A DNA stretch of 64,000 nt from Vibrio sp. D404a (GCF_030248535.1 NZ_JAHGAJ010000016.1:124001-188000), one strand, 5' to 3'. Numbered from the stretch's first letter, positions 36,764 to 47,886 are shown. Notes: a model not told the origin generated them from the sequence alone. Program-made: numbers and translations.

Positions 36764-37693
36764 TTAGCCTTGCCACTCATAAAGGGCTGGGATTTCGATC
36801 GCCTGCTCTTCAAACTCCACCACAATCGATTGGGGCTTCACTTCGATTAGCTGCACCTCTGGAGTTACCCACTCACCCTGCGCGACCTCTTTATCATTAA
36901 TCTTTACCCAACGCCTCTCTGCACTGCTCGAGTACATATGCGTTTGCAGGTTCAAGCTAGGTAGACGACCACTTAGACTACGGGTATGGGACTCCAGTTG
37001 AATGGTCGGTTGCGGGCGGTATTGGTCAATATCCACCTCAGGGGAAGAGTCATTGTTGTCGAGAATCGACTCGATCTTCAGCGCCAACTCAGGAGACAGC
37101 TCAGTAAGGTCTAACCCTTGAAGCAAGTCGCTCTCCGTGGCCTCACTATTTGTACTCTGCGGGTTTTGATTCAGCGGTTCCGGCTCAGCCGCGATCAACG
37201 ATTGCTCACTCTCTGTATTCGATGTGCCCAATACCACAGAGTCTTGTTCATTCTCCCATTGTGTCTGCTGCGCTGTGTCTTCAGCAGTAACCTCATTCAC
37301 CTCAGCGAAACTGAGTTGACGAGGTAATGCCTTCAGCTGACCAAACTCTGGTGCTGGGCGAATGGCGAACAGCTCCGGCTCTGATTCTAGCTCTACAACC
37401 TTCTCTTCTACTTTTGGGGCGAGTGGCTGTAGCGGCTCATTCAGTGTTGTCGCAGTTTTTTCATCGGTCTCAAGCTGAACCAAAGGCTCAGAGGCTGCCG
37501 CTTTCGTTTCTGTAGAACGCTGTTGATAGAGTAAACCACCGGCGACGATCAACGAGGGAACCAATAAGATAAGTAAGCTCAGCGCAATCGACGCACCTCG
37601 GTGAGAGCGTGGGGGGGAAGGCGGATTCGCGACATGGTGTTGCTGAAAACCTGGCAGCTCTGACTGCTGTAAACGGTTCATCGTTCGAGACAT
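36764..37693 (-). CDS. gspB: Type II secretion accessory protein GspB (ExeB-like)
   Basis: A 309-residue bitopic inner-membrane protein. It has a short cytoplasmic N-terminus, one helix (ASIALSLLILLVPSLIVAGG, about 34-53), a long acidic Pro/Glu/Gln-rich periplasmic linker, and a C-terminal GspB domain (about 235-309) including MYSSSAERRWVKINDKEVAQ. With GspA it helps the secretin pass the peptidoglycan in Aeromonas and Vibrio. Its ATG overlaps the gspA stop (TAATG), so the two are translationally coupled. Confidence 0.9.
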   Translation of the reverse strand: MSRTMNRLQQSELPGFQQHHVANPPSPPRSHRGASIALSLLILLVPSLIVAGGLLYQQRSTETKAAASEPLVQLETDEKTATTLNEPLQPLAPKVEEKVVELESEPELFAIRPAPEFGQLKALPRQLSFAEVNEVTAEDTAQQTQWENEQDSVVLGTSNTESEQSLIAAEPEPLNQNPQSTNSEATESDLLQGLDLTELSPELALKIESILDNNDSSPEVDIDQYRPQPTIQLESHTRSLSGRLPSLNLQTHMYSSSAERRWVKINDKEVAQGEWVTPEVQLIEVKPQSIVVEFEEQAIEIPALYEWQG

Positions 37694-39345
37694 TAGCCTT
37701 GCTCCTCATTAATGCTCATCAATACCGGCGAATCAAACTGAGCCACACGCTGCAGTCTTGCCAATGTGCGTCGGCCAGCGATACCGTCAACTGCCATGCC
37801 CTGCCACACCTGAAATGCCTCAACTTTACGTTTTAGCTCTTCATCAAAGCGATCTTGGCCAGTGACGTTTTCGCCTAATACCTCAGACAACAACAGGTCG
37901 AGCAGCGCAACCGCTTCACCAGTGTCGCCCTCTCGTAATGTCTCTCGCAGTGGCTGCTTCCATATCGCCACGTAGTCGCCTTGCCATAGTGTCTCTAATG
38001 CTGACACAGGTAGTTGCACTATCGATTGATTGACCAACAGCTCCACAGAGTCCTTAGAGATTCCATACAGCACAGCGTGATATGACTGCCCCTCAAGCTG
38101 GAGATTAAGTACGACTGGCGAGTTTAGTTCGATAAGCTCTGCCAGTGACGCCTGACCTTCCACACACACAAACACGCTTTGCGGCTCACTCAAACAGAGC
38201 CCATCTCTGAGCGAAGATTGGTACCCCCAAAGCTGATAGAGGTCTTGAATAGCGGATGCTCGGTTTGTTCCTTGCTGTATCTGGTTAGCAATGTCATCAG
38301 GCAAAACCGAAGGCTTGATCTCGGCTTGCATCTCAATCGGTGCTTGTACTGCAGTCTTAATCTGAGGTTGAACCTCATCCACGACATCATGGCTGGCAGA
38401 CCACTGCTCGATACCTTGAGGTAAATAATTCAATGTACCCCACGCTAAACCCAAACCTATAACAGCAACGGCGCTGTATTGCACCATCTTAGGCCACATC
38501 GTTGAGATCTGTTTTACCGGCGCTTGGTACACCTCTGCTTGGAAAGACATGATCTGCTGACAAGCCTGCTCCACCGTTGTTTGAGACGGGGTTTTCTCGC
38601 CCTGATGAAAACTCAGCTGAAGTGCTTTATCGCACACCAAGTTAATCAACCTTGGAATGCCATGGGTATATTGAGCAATCGACTTCACCGCTCGGTTCGA
38701 AAACAGCATCTGCTGCGCGCCTGCGGTCTCCAAACGAAATGCAATGTACTTACCCGCCTCTTGAGCATTAAGAGGTAGCAGGTGATAACGCCCTGTGATG
38801 CGTTGTGCTAGCTGTCGCAGTTGATTGGTTTGTAGGTGTTGTTGCAGTTCTGGCTGCCCCACCAGCAATACCTTCAATAATTTTCGGCTGTCAGTCTCTA
38901 GATTCGTCAGCAGTCGCAGCTGCTCTAACACATCGGCAGCAAGGTGTTGGGCTTCATCAATCACCAGTAGGGTTTGAATCCCCTGCTCATGGCTATCGAG
39001 TAAGAAACCATGGATAGCTTGGCTCAACTGCTTAAGTGAGGCTTGCTCTGGATAATCAATCTCGAACTCATCACAAACCGCTTCTAGCAGTTCAATGTTA
39101 GAGAATGTCGGATTCAGTATAAGGCCCGCTTGCGTCTGTTCATCCAAAGATGCCAGCATCGCTTTGGCGACCGTGGTTTTACCCGTTCCCACTTCCCCTG
39201 TCAGCATGGCAAAGCCACCACCATCGCCAAGACCCGCCTGCAGGTTCTGCATCGCTTCTTGGTGACGCTGACTTAAAAACAAGTAGCGAGAATTTGGTAC
39301 AATCGAGAATGGCATCTCTACGAAGCCAAAATATTCCTTATACAT
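37693..39345 (-). CDS. gspA: Type II secretion ATPase GspA (ExeA-like)
   Basis: A 550-residue AAA ATPase of secretin assembly. The N-terminal ATPase begins [20 protein letters not shown], with Walker [14 protein letters not shown] (about 51-63) and Walker [11 protein letters not shown] (about 120-129). A membrane helix lies at about 290-307, followed by a periplasmic segment ending in a peptidoglycan-binding domain ([33 protein letters not shown]). The core gsp genes are not in the window, as is usual for this pair. Confidence 0.92.
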   Translation of the reverse strand: MYKEYFGFVEMPFSIVPNSRYLFLSQRHQEAMQNLQAGLGDGGGFAMLTGEVGTGKTTVAKAMLASLDEQTQAGLILNPTFSNIELLEAVCDEFEIDYPEQASLKQLSQAIHGFLLDSHEQGIQTLLVIDEAQHLAADVLEQLRLLTNLETDSRKLLKVLLVGQPELQQHLQTNQLRQLAQRITGRYHLLPLNAQEAGKYIAFRLETAGAQQMLFSNRAVKSIAQYTHGIPRLINLVCDKALQLSFHQGEKTPSQTTVEQACQQIMSFQAEVYQAPVKQISTMWPKMVQYSAVAVIGLGLAWGTLNYLPQGIEQWSASHDVVDEVQPQIKTAVQAPIEMQAEIKPSVLPDDIANQIQQGTNRASAIQDLYQLWGYQSSLRDGLCLSEPQSVFVCVEGQASLAELIELNSPVVLNLQLEGQSYHAVLYGISKDSVELLVNQSIVQLPVSALETLWQGDYVAIWKQPLRETLREGDTGEAVALLDLLLSEVLGENVTGQDRFDEELKRKVEAFQVWQGMAVDGIAGRRTLARLQRVAQFDSPVLMSINEEQG

Positions 39346-39429
39346 GGGCTGCCCTATAATTACGATAAATGGAAATTACCATTGCTTGCCGTAAAGTCCA
39401 GCAGTGATAAAAGATTTCGAGGTGATAAG

Positions 39430-40689
39430 TTGCAAAACTACGATGGCTTACCAATACACCAAGGCCTAAAACGATATTTAGTGGGTGGTGCGGTACGCGA
39501 CCAGTTACTGGAAATAGCGAGCTACGACAAAGACTGGGTTGTTGTCGGTAGTACCCCGCAGCAAATGGAAGCGCTTGGCTTTACTGCGGTTGGTAAAGAG
39601 TTTCCGGTATTCCTTCACCCGAAAACCAAACAAGAGCACGCATTAGCAAGAACAGAAAAAAAATCAGGTTCTGGCTATACGGGTTTTGAGTGCTACTTTG
39701 CCCCCGATGTGACCCTAGAAGAAGATCTCATGCGTCGCGATCTAACCATCAACGCGATCGCACAAGATGAACAAGGCACGCTATACGACCCTTACCGTGG
39801 GCAACAAGATCTAGAGAACCGTATCTTAAGACACGTTTCAGATGCCTTTGTTGAAGATCCTCTGCGCGTCCTGCGCGTGGCTCGATTTGCTGCCAAGCTC
39901 CATCATCTAGATTTTACCATTGCGCCAGAAACCCTGGACATGATGCAGCATATTGTTGAATCTGGAGAGCTTGAGCACCTAACTGCTGAACGCGTTTGGC
40001 AAGAGTGGTACAAATCGCTCAGCACCCCGCACCCAGAAGTATTCCTTTCAACCCTTCACGATTGTGGTGCACTTGCGGTGGTTCTTCCTGAACTGGATGC
40101 GCTGTTTGGCGTCCCTCAACCTGAAAAGTGGCACCCTGAAATCGACACTGGGATTCACACCTTGATGGTTGCTCAGCAGGCTGCTCTATTAAGCCCTTCA
40201 CTACCCGTGCGCTTTGCGGCGCAAGTGCACGACCTTGGTAAAGGTGTTACACCAGAAAGTGAATGGCCAAGCCACAAGATGCATTGTCATACCGGCCTTA
40301 AGCTGATCAAAGGCTTATGTGAACGCGTGCGTGTGCCGAATGAATTTCGTGATTTGGCATTGCTTGTGTGTGAACAGCACTCCAACATCCACCGTGCTGG
40401 TGAACTCAAGCCTGCTACCTTCCTTAAGATCCTCAACAAGTTTGATGTGTGGCGTAAACCAGAAAGACTTGATGACATCTTGCTATGTTGCCAAGCCGAT
40501 CATGCAGGAAGAAAAGGATTAGAGTCTGAGCCTTATCCACAAAAACCGCGCTTTGAAGCCGCGTACCAAGCCGCACTTGGGGTGGATGTGAAAGGCGTGA
40601 TTGCAGACGGTTTTAAAGGCAAAGAGATTCGAGATGAACAAGAGAAGCGCCGTATTGAGGCTATTGAGAGTGCTCTCACTTCTGCTTAA
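39430..40689 (+). CDS. cca: CCA tRNA nucleotidyltransferase, probable TTG start
   Basis: A 419-residue multifunctional enzyme that builds and repairs the tRNA 3' CCA. Class II nucleotidyltransferase core YLVGGAVRD, catalytic [18 protein letters not shown] and [14 protein letters not shown]-terminal HD domain ([10 protein letters not shown]). The catalytic core normally starts within a few residues of the N-terminus. No ATG lies just before YLVGG, and the best signal is TTG at 39430 behind GAGG, seven bases away. This gives a 15-residue N-terminal extension. An ATG at 39382 has no comparable site. Confidence 0.92.
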   Translation: MQNYDGLPIHQGLKRYLVGGAVRDQLLEIASYDKDWVVVGSTPQQMEALGFTAVGKEFPVFLHPKTKQEHALARTEKKSGSGYTGFECYFAPDVTLEEDLMRRDLTINAIAQDEQGTLYDPYRGQQDLENRILRHVSDAFVEDPLRVLRVARFAAKLHHLDFTIAPETLDMMQHIVESGELEHLTAERVWQEWYKSLSTPHPEVFLSTLHDCGALAVVLPELDALFGVPQPEKWHPEIDTGIHTLMVAQQAALLSPSLPVRFAAQVHDLGKGVTPESEWPSHKMHCHTGLKLIKGLCERVRVPNEFRDLALLVCEQHSNIHRAGELKPATFLKILNKFDVWRKPERLDDILLCCQADHAGRKGLESEPYPQKPRFEAAYQAALGVDVKGVIADGFKGKEIRDEQEKRRIEAIESALTSA

Positions 40690-40723
40690 AACAACTCGCT
40701 GGTATTAATCCACCCCGAAAACA

Positions 40724-40753
40724 ACAAAGCCCGCTGAAGTCAGCGGGCTTTGT
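40724..40753. terminator. Bidirectional terminator, cca / uppP
   Basis: ACAAAGCCCGCTGA and TCAGCGGGCTTTGT, a near-perfect 13- to 14-bp stem between convergent genes, with little T tail. Confidence 0.8.
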
Positions 40754-40777
40754 ACGTATTAAACGTTGAGTCGAGGC

Positions 40778-41581
40778 TTATTGCATCATCAAGAAAGCAA
40801 ACAGACCACAACCTAGAATCAGGCGGTAGATAACAAATGGAGTCATACCCATACGAGAAATCAGCTTCAAGAAGAAGTGAATACAGATATAAGCACTAAT
40901 GAAAGAGACCGCAATACCGGTCAACAAAGTACCGACATGGATAGGGTCACCGCTTGTGACTAGCTTAAGGCCTAGGTAACCACCCGCCAATGTAATGATT
41001 GGAATCGACATCAGGAACGAGAAACGAGCAGCCGCTTCACGAGTAAAACCAAGGTAAAGCGCTGCAGTGATGGTTGCACCTGAACGAGACGTACCCGGGA
41101 TCATCGCCATCGCTTGTGCAATACCAATGAATAAGGCTTTTTTCCAACCCGCTTGATACTCATCATCACGTAGTGCTGAGTTCTTATCGACCCACCACAA
41201 CAACAAGCCAAATACGATGGTTGTTGTCGCAATCACCCATGCGCTACGCAAGTAGATTTCGATGATGTCTTTCATCAGTAAGCCAAACACACACGCGGGA
41301 ATGGTCGCTAAGATGATCATCCAAGCCAGTTTAGCTTCTTTGCTACGATCGCCTTTAAAGACAGATCCGAAAAAGGCATTCAGCAGTGAGACCACCTCTT
41401 TGCGGAAGTAGATCACGACCGCTGCCAAGGTACCTACGTGCACTGCAACATCGAATGCCAAGCCTTGATCATCCCAGCCAAGTACCGCTGAAGGAAGGAT
41501 CAAGTGTGCAGAACTTGAGATAGGCAAAAATTCGGTAAAGCCTTGCACTAACGCCAAAATAAACGCTTCAAAATAACTCAT
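40778..41581 (-). CDS. uppP: Undecaprenyl-diphosphate phosphatase UppP (BacA)
   Basis: A 267-residue membrane phosphatase that recycles the C55 lipid carrier for cell-wall synthesis and affects bacitracin tolerance. Conserved motifs: [20 protein letters not shown] (about 10-29) and the active-site loop [16 protein letters not shown] (about 160-175). Eight or so helices. It is last in a folB-folK-uppP run. Confidence 0.96.
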   Translation of the reverse strand: MSYFEAFILALVQGFTEFLPISSSAHLILPSAVLGWDDQGLAFDVAVHVGTLAAVVIYFRKEVVSLLNAFFGSVFKGDRSKEAKLAWMIILATIPACVFGLLMKDIIEIYLRSAWVIATTTIVFGLLLWWVDKNSALRDDEYQAGWKKALFIGIAQAMAMIPGTSRSGATITAALYLGFTREAAARFSFLMSIPIITLAGGYLGLKLVTSGDPIHVGTLLTGIAVSFISAYICIHFFLKLISRMGMTPFVIYRLILGCGLFAFLMMQ

Positions 41582-41597
41582 TTCTAACCTTATAAAT

Positions 41598-42080
41598 TTA
41601 TAGTTGTATATCTACGGCTGAGAGGGAATCTAGCTGCTCCATTTTCTGCCATATTTCACTGACGGTTCGTCCATCCTGAGGAATAACCCGCGCAGGACAG
41701 AGATCATAAAGTGGTTGTGTGACAAAAGGATATTTAAAGATATCGCTACGAGGAATTTGAGGCTTTTGAGAAGAGATAACCTCACCAAATAACACGATAT
41801 CGAGATCCAAGTTGCGGTCTTGTAGCTTGTTGGCATCCTTCGCGCGCCCGTATTTAAACTCAATTTTACGCAACTGTTGTGAAAATTCGGTCAATGACAA
41901 CAAAGTATCGAGCTCAATCACAAAGTTATAGAACGGATGGCTATCAAAACCGACCGGTTCACAATGATAGATTGGGGAGCAACGTAAATTGCTCCCCAAA
42001 GATTGCAGCTCTAGCCAAGCGGCTTTAGCGTGTTTGTCACGGTCGATATTAGTACCGACCCCGACATAAGCAATGGTCAT
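41598..42080 (-). CDS. folK: 2-amino-4-hydroxy-6-hydroxymethyldihydropteridine pyrophosphokinase FolK
   Basis: A 160-residue folate enzyme that transfers pyrophosphate from ATP to the pterin. Family motifs: [31 protein letters not shown], and [11 protein letters not shown]. It overlaps the end of folB by 4 bp. The family hallmark RxxDxDxxL region reads [12 protein letters not shown], as expected. Confidence 0.95.
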   Translation of the reverse strand: MTIAYVGVGTNIDRDKHAKAAWLELQSLGSNLRCSPIYHCEPVGFDSHPFYNFVIELDTLLSLTEFSQQLRKIEFKYGRAKDANKLQDRNLDLDIVLFGEVISSQKPQIPRSDIFKYPFVTQPLYDLCPARVIPQDGRTVSEIWQKMEQLDSLSAVDIQL

Positions 42081-42436
42081 GCTTGGCCTCGTTCGATGAC
42101 AACACCTACCGCTTTCGCTTGAGGTACTGCACCCGGCTTAGCAAGACGAATCTTAATCCAAGGTACAGAGAACTGAGTCATGATCAGCTCTGCGATCTCT
42201 TCTGCGACACGCTCTACCAGTAGAAATCGACCATTCTCAATATGCTCAAGGACCGCAGTGCTCACCTTAGAGTAATCTAATGCATCAACAACATCGTCGC
42301 TCTTGCCAGCAGGGCGATTGTCGTGAGCCATCTCAATATCAAGCACCAGTTTTTGCTTAATCTCTTGTTCCCAATCGTAAACACCAATCGTCGTGATTAC
42401 TTCTAACTGTTCGATGAAAACTTTATCCAGTGCCAT
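42077..42436 (-). CDS. folB: Dihydroneopterin aldolase FolB
   Basis: A 119-residue aldolase giving the FolK substrate. It begins [24 protein letters not shown], and the active-site region includes [13 protein letters not shown] and the C-terminal [18 protein letters not shown]. The start at 42436 is preceded by AGGACA; the frame continues 10 codons upstream without support. It is divergent from plsY, as in enterobacteria. Confidence 0.95.
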   Translation of the reverse strand: MALDKVFIEQLEVITTIGVYDWEQEIKQKLVLDIEMAHDNRPAGKSDDVVDALDYSKVSTAVLEHIENGRFLLVERVAEEIAELIMTQFSVPWIKIRLAKPGAVPQAKAVGVVIERGQA

Positions 42437-42558
42437 TAGTTGTCCTTTTAGAGGTCGGATACCCAAAATTGGGAAAAAAACGTATTATTTGCCTAATTCA
42501 AGATATGATATCAATTACTCTTGGATTGAGCATTATTTTCGCACCATTAAGGACAGAC

Positions 42559-43155
42559 ATGACTCCACTGGCACTCATTATGATCATTGCAGCCTATCTA
42601 TTGGGTTCAATCTCAAGTGCGGTCTTAATATGCCGAGTCGCGCGTCTGCCCGATCCAAGGACAGTCGGCTCTAATAACCCCGGAGCAACCAATGTATTGC
42701 GCATTGGAGGCAAGGCTGCTGCGGCCTCTGTACTGCTGTGTGACATGCTAAAAGGGACCATTCCGGTCTGGCTTGGCTACTTTCTCAATATCGATCCAAT
42801 CATTCTGGGCGTGGTCGCCATTGCCGCTTGTCTTGGTCATATGTATCCAATCTTTTTTCACTTTAAGGGTGGCAAAGGCGTCGCAACTGCTCTGGGTGCG
42901 ATAGCCCCAATTGGTCTCGACCTTACCGGGATGATCATGGCGACTTGGTTACTGGTAGCGTTTCTATTTCGCTATTCCTCTTTGGCTGCGATCGTGACGG
43001 TGCTAGTCACGCCTTTCTATGCTTGGATGGTGAAACCACAATACACCCTACCGGTGGCTATGCTGTGCTGTCTAATCGTGTTGCGTCATCACCAGAATAT
43101 TCGTCGCCTACTCGATGGCAGCGAGCCAAAACTCGGACAAAAAAAATCGGCGTAA
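42559..43155 (+). CDS. plsY: Acyl-phosphate glycerol-3-phosphate acyltransferase PlsY
   Basis: A 198-residue membrane acyltransferase for the first step of phospholipid synthesis. The three family motifs are present: [23 protein letters not shown] (about 38-49) and [15 protein letters not shown] (about 98-112). The start at 42559 follows AAGGAC; the longer frame to 42430 would overlap folB. Confidence 0.95.
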   Translation: MTPLALIMIIAAYLLGSISSAVLICRVARLPDPRTVGSNNPGATNVLRIGGKAAAASVLLCDMLKGTIPVWLGYFLNIDPIILGVVAIAACLGHMYPIFFHFKGGKGVATALGAIAPIGLDLTGMIMATWLLVAFLFRYSSLAAIVTVLVTPFYAWMVKPQYTLPVAMLCCLIVLRHHQNIRRLLDGSEPKLGQKKSA

Positions 43156-43201
43156 CCTATTTAGACTACGCCGACTTTCCATCATTTCGTTGGTAACTCG
43201 A

Positions 43202-44020
43202 TTACACCAACAGGTGCTTATCTAAGAAGCCTGCTAGCATCTCATTCACAAACTCTGGTTGCTCTAAGCTACTGATGTGTCCTGCATTGGGAATCACCAC
43301 CAACTCACTGCCAGCGATACAATCGTGCATCAGGTACGACTCCAATACTGGGCGAGGTTTATCTTCTTGACCTACAGCGACCAATACGGGCAGTGCAAAC
43401 TTCTCGATCGTTTCAATCATGTCACGACGACCAAACACCATGCGACCAATTTGCGCCACTTGCTCTGCCTGCTCACCCGCTAAGTTCGCCAGTTTTTCCG
43501 TGAACGCTTGCACTAATTCAGGTGTGTTTTGCTCGGCTTGATTAGCGAAGAACAGCGGAACTACCGCTTCTACGATAGGTGGTGGAACCATCTTGGTTTG
43601 CGCGATGGTATCCAGCATTGAGAAGTACTTAGCATGCGCCACTTCAGGCTCAAGGCCGACGAAGGTGTCCATAAGGGTTAGGGTTTTCACTCGTGCAGGC
43701 GCCAGTTCTACAAGCTCTGTGCCCCACATACCACCGACAGATAAGCCAACGATAGAGAACTCATCAATCGCTAAATGATCCAGCAGCGCCAATACATGTT
43801 GAGCATAATCCTTTAGCGTCCGCATTGAGCTTGGCGCTGCATCAGATTGGCCATGTGACCAAAATTCAGGAACGATGCAGCGGTACTTAGATTTAAGCGC
43901 CTCTACCTGCGGTTGCCACATTGCACTATCCCACAGATAGCTGTGCCCAAATACCAATACAGGCCCCTGCCCTTCATCCAAGTAGGTCATGGTTTGATTA
44001 TCAATCGTGAAATTATTCAT
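43202..44020 (-). CDS. Alpha/beta-fold hydrolase, substrate unknown
   Basis: A 272-residue cytoplasmic hydrolase. Oxyanion region FGHSYLWDSAMW, nucleophile elbow GLSVGGMWG (about 94-102), a likely acid in VGQEDKPRP and catalytic His in NAGHISSLEQPEFVN. It resembles 3-oxoadipate enol-lactonase/BioH-type hydrolases, but substrate cannot be read from sequence. The start at 44020 follows GGGAAGAGA; the in-frame ATG at 44041 is farther from that site. No operon partner. Confidence 0.88.
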   Translation of the reverse strand: MNNFTIDNQTMTYLDEGQGPVLVFGHSYLWDSAMWQPQVEALKSKYRCIVPEFWSHGQSDAAPSSMRTLKDYAQHVLALLDHLAIDEFSIVGLSVGGMWGTELVELAPARVKTLTLMDTFVGLEPEVAHAKYFSMLDTIAQTKMVPPPIVEAVVPLFFANQAEQNTPELVQAFTEKLANLAGEQAEQVAQIGRMVFGRRDMIETIEKFALPVLVAVGQEDKPRPVLESYLMHDCIAGSELVVIPNAGHISSLEQPEFVNEMLAGFLDKHLLV

Positions 44021-44037
44021 TCTCTTCCCTAATTCAT

Positions 44038-44068
44038 ACAAAAACGGCCGCTACTTCGGCGGCCGTTT
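44038..44068 (-). terminator. Terminator of tsaD
   Basis: Minus strand AACGGCCGCCGAAGTAGCGG followed by CCGTTTTTG, 17 bp past the tsaD stop. Confidence 0.88.
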
Positions 44069-44084
44069 ATCAATAAAGCTTTGG

Positions 44085-45104
44085 TTAGTCTGCGATAGGC
44101 TCAAGCTGATCGATTGGCCAACGTGGAGTCGCTTGTACAGAAAGATCAGCCACTTCACCATTCTTCAGACGCTGCATACCCGCGTACGCGATCATCGCGC
44201 CGTTATCGGTACAGAACTCAGTGCGTGGGTAGTACACCTCACCACCAATTTTCTTCGCTAGCGCTTCTAGCTCTGCACGCAACTGCTTGTTTGCACTCAC
44301 ACCACCAGCAATAACTATACGTTTCATGCCCGTTTCCGCCAAGGCGCGCTTACACTTGATTACCAAGGTACCACACACAGCTTCTTGGAACGCGTATGCG
44401 ATATCTGCGCGAGTTTGGTCGCTGTCATCGTTGTCTCGAATGGTATTTGCCGCAAAGGTTTTTAGACCAGAGAAGCTCATATCAAGACCCGGACGGTCCG
44501 TCATTGGGCGTGGGAATTTAAAGCGACCTGGTGTGCCCTTTTCTGCCAAGCGAGACAGCAGTGGACCACCTGGGTAATCTAAGCCCATCAGCTTAGCGGT
44601 TTTATCGAAGGCTTCGCCAGCTGCATCATCAATCGACTCACCAAGGATACGGTATTCACCGATACCTTTTACTTCTACCATCATAGTGTGACCGCCTGAA
44701 ACGAGCAGCGCCACGAATGGGAATGGTGGTGGGTTATCTTCTAACATAGGCGCAAGCAGGTGACCTTCCATGTGGTGCACAGGCACAGCAGGCACACCCC
44801 AAGCGTAAGCAATACTACGACCAATCGTTGCACCAACAAGCAGAGCGCCAACCAGACCTGGACCTGCCGTGTAAGCAACACCATCAATGTCTTTAGAGGT
44901 TAAGTTTGCTTCTTTAAGAGCGGCTTTAATCAGTGGGATGGTTTTTTTCACGTGATCACGTGATGCCAACTCAGGTACCACACCGCCGTAATCGGCGTGC
45001 AGTTTTACTTGGCTGTAGAGCTGATGAGAAAGCAGACCTTGCTCATCATCATAAATTGCGATTCCTGTTTCATCACAAGAGGTTTCAATACCAATAATGC
45101 GCAT
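44085..45104 (-). CDS. tsaD: tRNA N6-threonylcarbamoyladenosine transferase subunit TsaD
   Basis: A 339-residue ASKHA-fold enzyme that transfers threonylcarbamoyl to A37 of ANN-decoding tRNAs. Metal site [10 protein letters not shown] (about 110-119), [17 protein letters not shown] at the N-terminus, and [24 protein letters not shown] downstream. It is divergent from rpsU, the standard arrangement in gammaproteobacteria. Confidence 0.97.
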   Translation of the reverse strand: MRIIGIETSCDETGIAIYDDEQGLLSHQLYSQVKLHADYGGVVPELASRDHVKKTIPLIKAALKEANLTSKDIDGVAYTAGPGLVGALLVGATIGRSIAYAWGVPAVPVHHMEGHLLAPMLEDNPPPFPFVALLVSGGHTMMVEVKGIGEYRILGESIDDAAGEAFDKTAKLMGLDYPGGPLLSRLAEKGTPGRFKFPRPMTDRPGLDMSFSGLKTFAANTIRDNDDSDQTRADIAYAFQEAVCGTLVIKCKRALAETGMKRIVIAGGVSANKQLRAELEALAKKIGGEVYYPRTEFCTDNGAMIAYAGMQRLKNGEVADLSVQATPRWPIDQLEPIAD

Positions 45105-45206
45105 AATTTTCTCGGCACGCTTTCATCTTTAATGGGAAATTAGCGCAATATTACCCTGCCTAAGCTCAGCAAACAAATATTGTACAGACTATAATCGACA
45201 AAGTGC

Positions 45207-45236
45207 TTTACAAAGCCACTGTGATCGGATTAAAAT
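45207..45236 (+). promoter_or_regulatory. Promoter of the rpsU-dnaG-rpoD operon
   Basis: TTTACA (45207-45212), 18 bp, TAAAAT (45231-45236), about 100 bp before rpsU. A TATAAT at 45190-45195 may be a second start or belong to another promoter. Confidence 0.55.
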
Positions 45237-45333
45237 TCCGCACCATTTTTGATCAAGCTGGTTAAGACTGAATATTTAAGTTCAGTTCACTAAGTTACCA
45301 GCGTTAACGAATAACCCCTGAGGTGAAAGGCAT

Positions 45334-45549
45334 ATGCCAGTAGTTAAAGTACGTGAAAACGAACCGTTCGACGTTGCACTACGTCGTTTCAAGCGCTCTT
45401 GCGAAAAAGCAGGTATCCTTTCTGAAGTGCGTCGTCGTGAGCACTATGAAAAACCAACTACAGTTCGCAAACGCGCTAAAGCAGCAGCTCAAAAGCGTCA
45501 CGCTAAGAAGCTAGCTCGCGAAAACGCACGTCGCGTTCGCCTGTACTAA
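45334..45549 (+). CDS. rpsU: 30S ribosomal protein S21 (bS21)
   Basis: A 71-residue basic protein, [20 protein letters not shown] at the N-terminus and ARRVRLY at the C-terminus, identical in plan to E. coli S21. First gene of the macromolecular synthesis operon. Ribosome-binding site GAGGTGAAAGG. Confidence 0.98.
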
Positions 45550-45574
45550 TAACTTAATCCATAAGGACTGAGTT

Positions 45575-46018
45575 ATGGCTCTTATTGAACAACTCAAAGA
45601 AGAGCAAAAATTAGCGATGAAAGCCAAGGACAAACCGCGCCTTGGCACTATCCGTTTAGCTCTTTCAGCTATTAAGCAACGTGAAGTTGACGAACAGATC
45701 ACTCTGAACGACGACGACATCCTTGCTGTTCTAGTTAAGATGGTTAAACAGCGTCGCGATTCTGTTGCTCAATATGAATCAGCTGGTCGTCAAGATCTTG
45801 CTGACGTGGAACAAGCAGAAATTGCTGTACTTGAAGGCTTTATGCCTCAACCGCTTACTGAAGAAGAAGTAATCGCACTACTTGATAGCGCAATTGCAGA
45901 AGCTCAACCTGCGGGCATGCAAGACATGGGTAAAGTAATGGCTATCTTGAAACCACAAATTCAAGGGCGTGCAGATATGGGTAAAGTTAGTGGTTTAGTT
46001 CGCTCTAAACTCGCTTAA
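45575..46018 (+). CDS. GatB/YqeY domain protein
   Basis: A 147-residue helical protein related to the tRNA-binding C-domain of the amidotransferase subunit GatB. Motifs: RLGTIRLALSAIKQREVD, VKQRRDSVAQYESAGRQDLA, and the C-terminal GRADMGKVSGLVRSKL. Its function alone is not established. It sits between rpsU and dnaG, as in other Vibrio, whereas E. coli lacks it there. Confidence 0.92.
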   Translation: MALIEQLKEEQKLAMKAKDKPRLGTIRLALSAIKQREVDEQITLNDDDILAVLVKMVKQRRDSVAQYESAGRQDLADVEQAEIAVLEGFMPQPLTEEEVIALLDSAIAEAQPAGMQDMGKVMAILKPQIQGRADMGKVSGLVRSKLA

Positions 46019-46034
46019 ACCCAAATCAAATTGC

Positions 46035-46074
46035 AACAAGCCGTGCAATCCTATGGAACGCACGGCTTGTTTGT
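46035..46074 (+). terminator. Intra-operon terminator before dnaG
   Basis: AACAAGCCGTGC, 13-nt loop, GCACGGCTTGTTTGT. It matches the position of the leaky terminator that keeps primase levels low relative to S21 in the E. coli operon. Confidence 0.8.
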
Positions 46075-46134
46075 ATCTGCTACCCATTCAAACTATTATC
46101 ATCACTCTCAGTTAGTGCATTTTTCTAAGGTTTT

Positions 46135-47886
46135 ATGGCTGGAATTATCCCACGTAGTTTCATTGATGACCTCCTCGCGCGTCTCGATATCGTCGACATC
46201 ATTGACGCACGCGTAAAACTTAAGAAAAAGGGCAAAAACTACAGTGCTTGTTGTCCATTCCACAACGAGAAAACCCCCTCTTTTAGTGTAAGCCAAGAAA
46301 AGCAGTTCTATCACTGTTTTGGTTGTGGCGCACACGGCAACGCTATTGACTTCATTATGGAGTTTGAGCGCCTCGAATTTGTTGAAGCTATTGAAGAACT
46401 TGCGAGCTTCCTTGGTTTAGACGTCCCTCGTGAGCAGCGCAGTGGTGCCATTTCAACTCAGCCGCGTGCTAACACAGAGCAAAAGCGTAACCTATATGAC
46501 TTAATGGGTGGTATTAGCCAATTTTACCGCTCACAGCTAAAACTCTCTGCCAGCAAACCCGCGATCGAATACCTCAAGAACCGAGGTCTGTCGGGCGAAA
46601 TTGTGCAGAAGTTTGGTATTGGTTATGTCGCCGATGAGTGGGACCTCGTTCGCAAGAATTTCGGACAACAGAAAGAAGCGCAAGACATGCTGGTCACTGG
46701 CGGCATGTTAATTGAAAACGACAAGGGTAACCGCTATGACCGCTTCCGTGGTCGTATCATGTTCCCGATCCGTGACCGTCGCGGGCGAGTGATTGGCTTT
46801 GGTGGTCGTGTTCTTGAAGATGGCACACCAAAATACCTTAACTCCCCTGAAACGCCGATCTTCCACAAAGGCAAAGAGCTATATGGCCTTTACGAAGTCT
46901 TACAGGCTTACCGTGAGCCACCTCAAGTCTTGGTGGTTGAAGGTTATATGGATGTTGTCGCGCTGGCACAATATGGCGTAGATTACTCCGTCGCTTCTCT
47001 GGGCACCTCAACTACGGGTGACCATATCCAAATGCTATTCCGCCAAACTCATACGGTTGTGTGTTGTTATGATGGTGATAGAGCGGGTAAAGAAGCGGCC
47101 TGGCGTGCACTGGAAAATGCTCTAGAGTATTTGAAAACGGGTAACACCCTTAAGTTTCTGTTCTTGCCTGATGGCGAGGACCCTGACAGCTACATCAGAC
47201 AGCATGGCAAAGCAGCTTTTGAACAACTGGTTCAAAACGCCACACCACTATCGACGTACTTGTTCGACAATCTAATTGAAATCCATCAATTAAATCTGGG
47301 AACAACCGAAGGTAAGTCGGCATTAAGAGCCCATGCTAGCGCCCTGATAAATAAGATTCCTGATAGCTACTTCCAAGAACTGCTCGAAAAGTTATTGGAT
47401 GAACGCACGGGATTTGATAATCAGCTAAGAAGAGCTAGAGTTCATACCAAGAGCTCTACCCCTCAACCGCATAAAGAGCTTAAGCGCACCCCTATGCGAG
47501 AGGTGATCGCTTTGCTTCTACAAAATCCGAGCTATGCTGATATGGTACCGGATTTATCAAGTGTTCGAGAGTTGGCTTTACCTGGTTTAAGTTTATTCGT
47601 TGAAGTACTTGATAAATGCCATACTAGCCCCCATATCAACACCGGCCAGTTATTAGAGCATTGGCGACACAGTAAACATGAGGCACTTCTGTCTCGTCTC
47701 GCGAGCTGGGAAATCCCCCTCGATGATGACAATCAAGAAGATATATTCTTAGACTCATTGGACAATATTCTTGCCCAGTGCGTAGAAAAACAAATTGAAA
47801 ACCTGCAGGCCAAAGCAAGAAGCGTCGGTTTATCAGCCGAAGAAAAAAGGGAGCTGCTAGCCTTGATGCTAGATTTAAAAGCGTAA
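46135..47886 (+). CDS. dnaG: DNA primase
   Basis: A 583-residue primase: N-terminal zinc ribbon (CCPFHNEKTPSFS, FYHCFGCGAHG; about 40-66), TOPRIM catalytic core with VVEGYMDVVAL (about 264) and CYDGDRAGKEAAW (about 305), then a C-terminal DnaB-interaction domain (about 445-583). It initiates Okazaki fragments. Normal length. Confidence 0.97.
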   Translation: MAGIIPRSFIDDLLARLDIVDIIDARVKLKKKGKNYSACCPFHNEKTPSFSVSQEKQFYHCFGCGAHGNAIDFIMEFERLEFVEAIEELASFLGLDVPREQRSGAISTQPRANTEQKRNLYDLMGGISQFYRSQLKLSASKPAIEYLKNRGLSGEIVQKFGIGYVADEWDLVRKNFGQQKEAQDMLVTGGMLIENDKGNRYDRFRGRIMFPIRDRRGRVIGFGGRVLEDGTPKYLNSPETPIFHKGKELYGLYEVLQAYREPPQVLVVEGYMDVVALAQYGVDYSVASLGTSTTGDHIQMLFRQTHTVVCCYDGDRAGKEAAWRALENALEYLKTGNTLKFLFLPDGEDPDSYIRQHGKAAFEQLVQNATPLSTYLFDNLIEIHQLNLGTTEGKSALRAHASALINKIPDSYFQELLEKLLDERTGFDNQLRRARVHTKSSTPQPHKELKRTPMREVIALLLQNPSYADMVPDLSSVRELALPGLSLFVEVLDKCHTSPHINTGQLLEHWRHSKHEALLSRLASWEIPLDDDNQEDIFLDSLDNILAQCVEKQIENLQAKARSVGLSAEEKRELLALMLDLKA

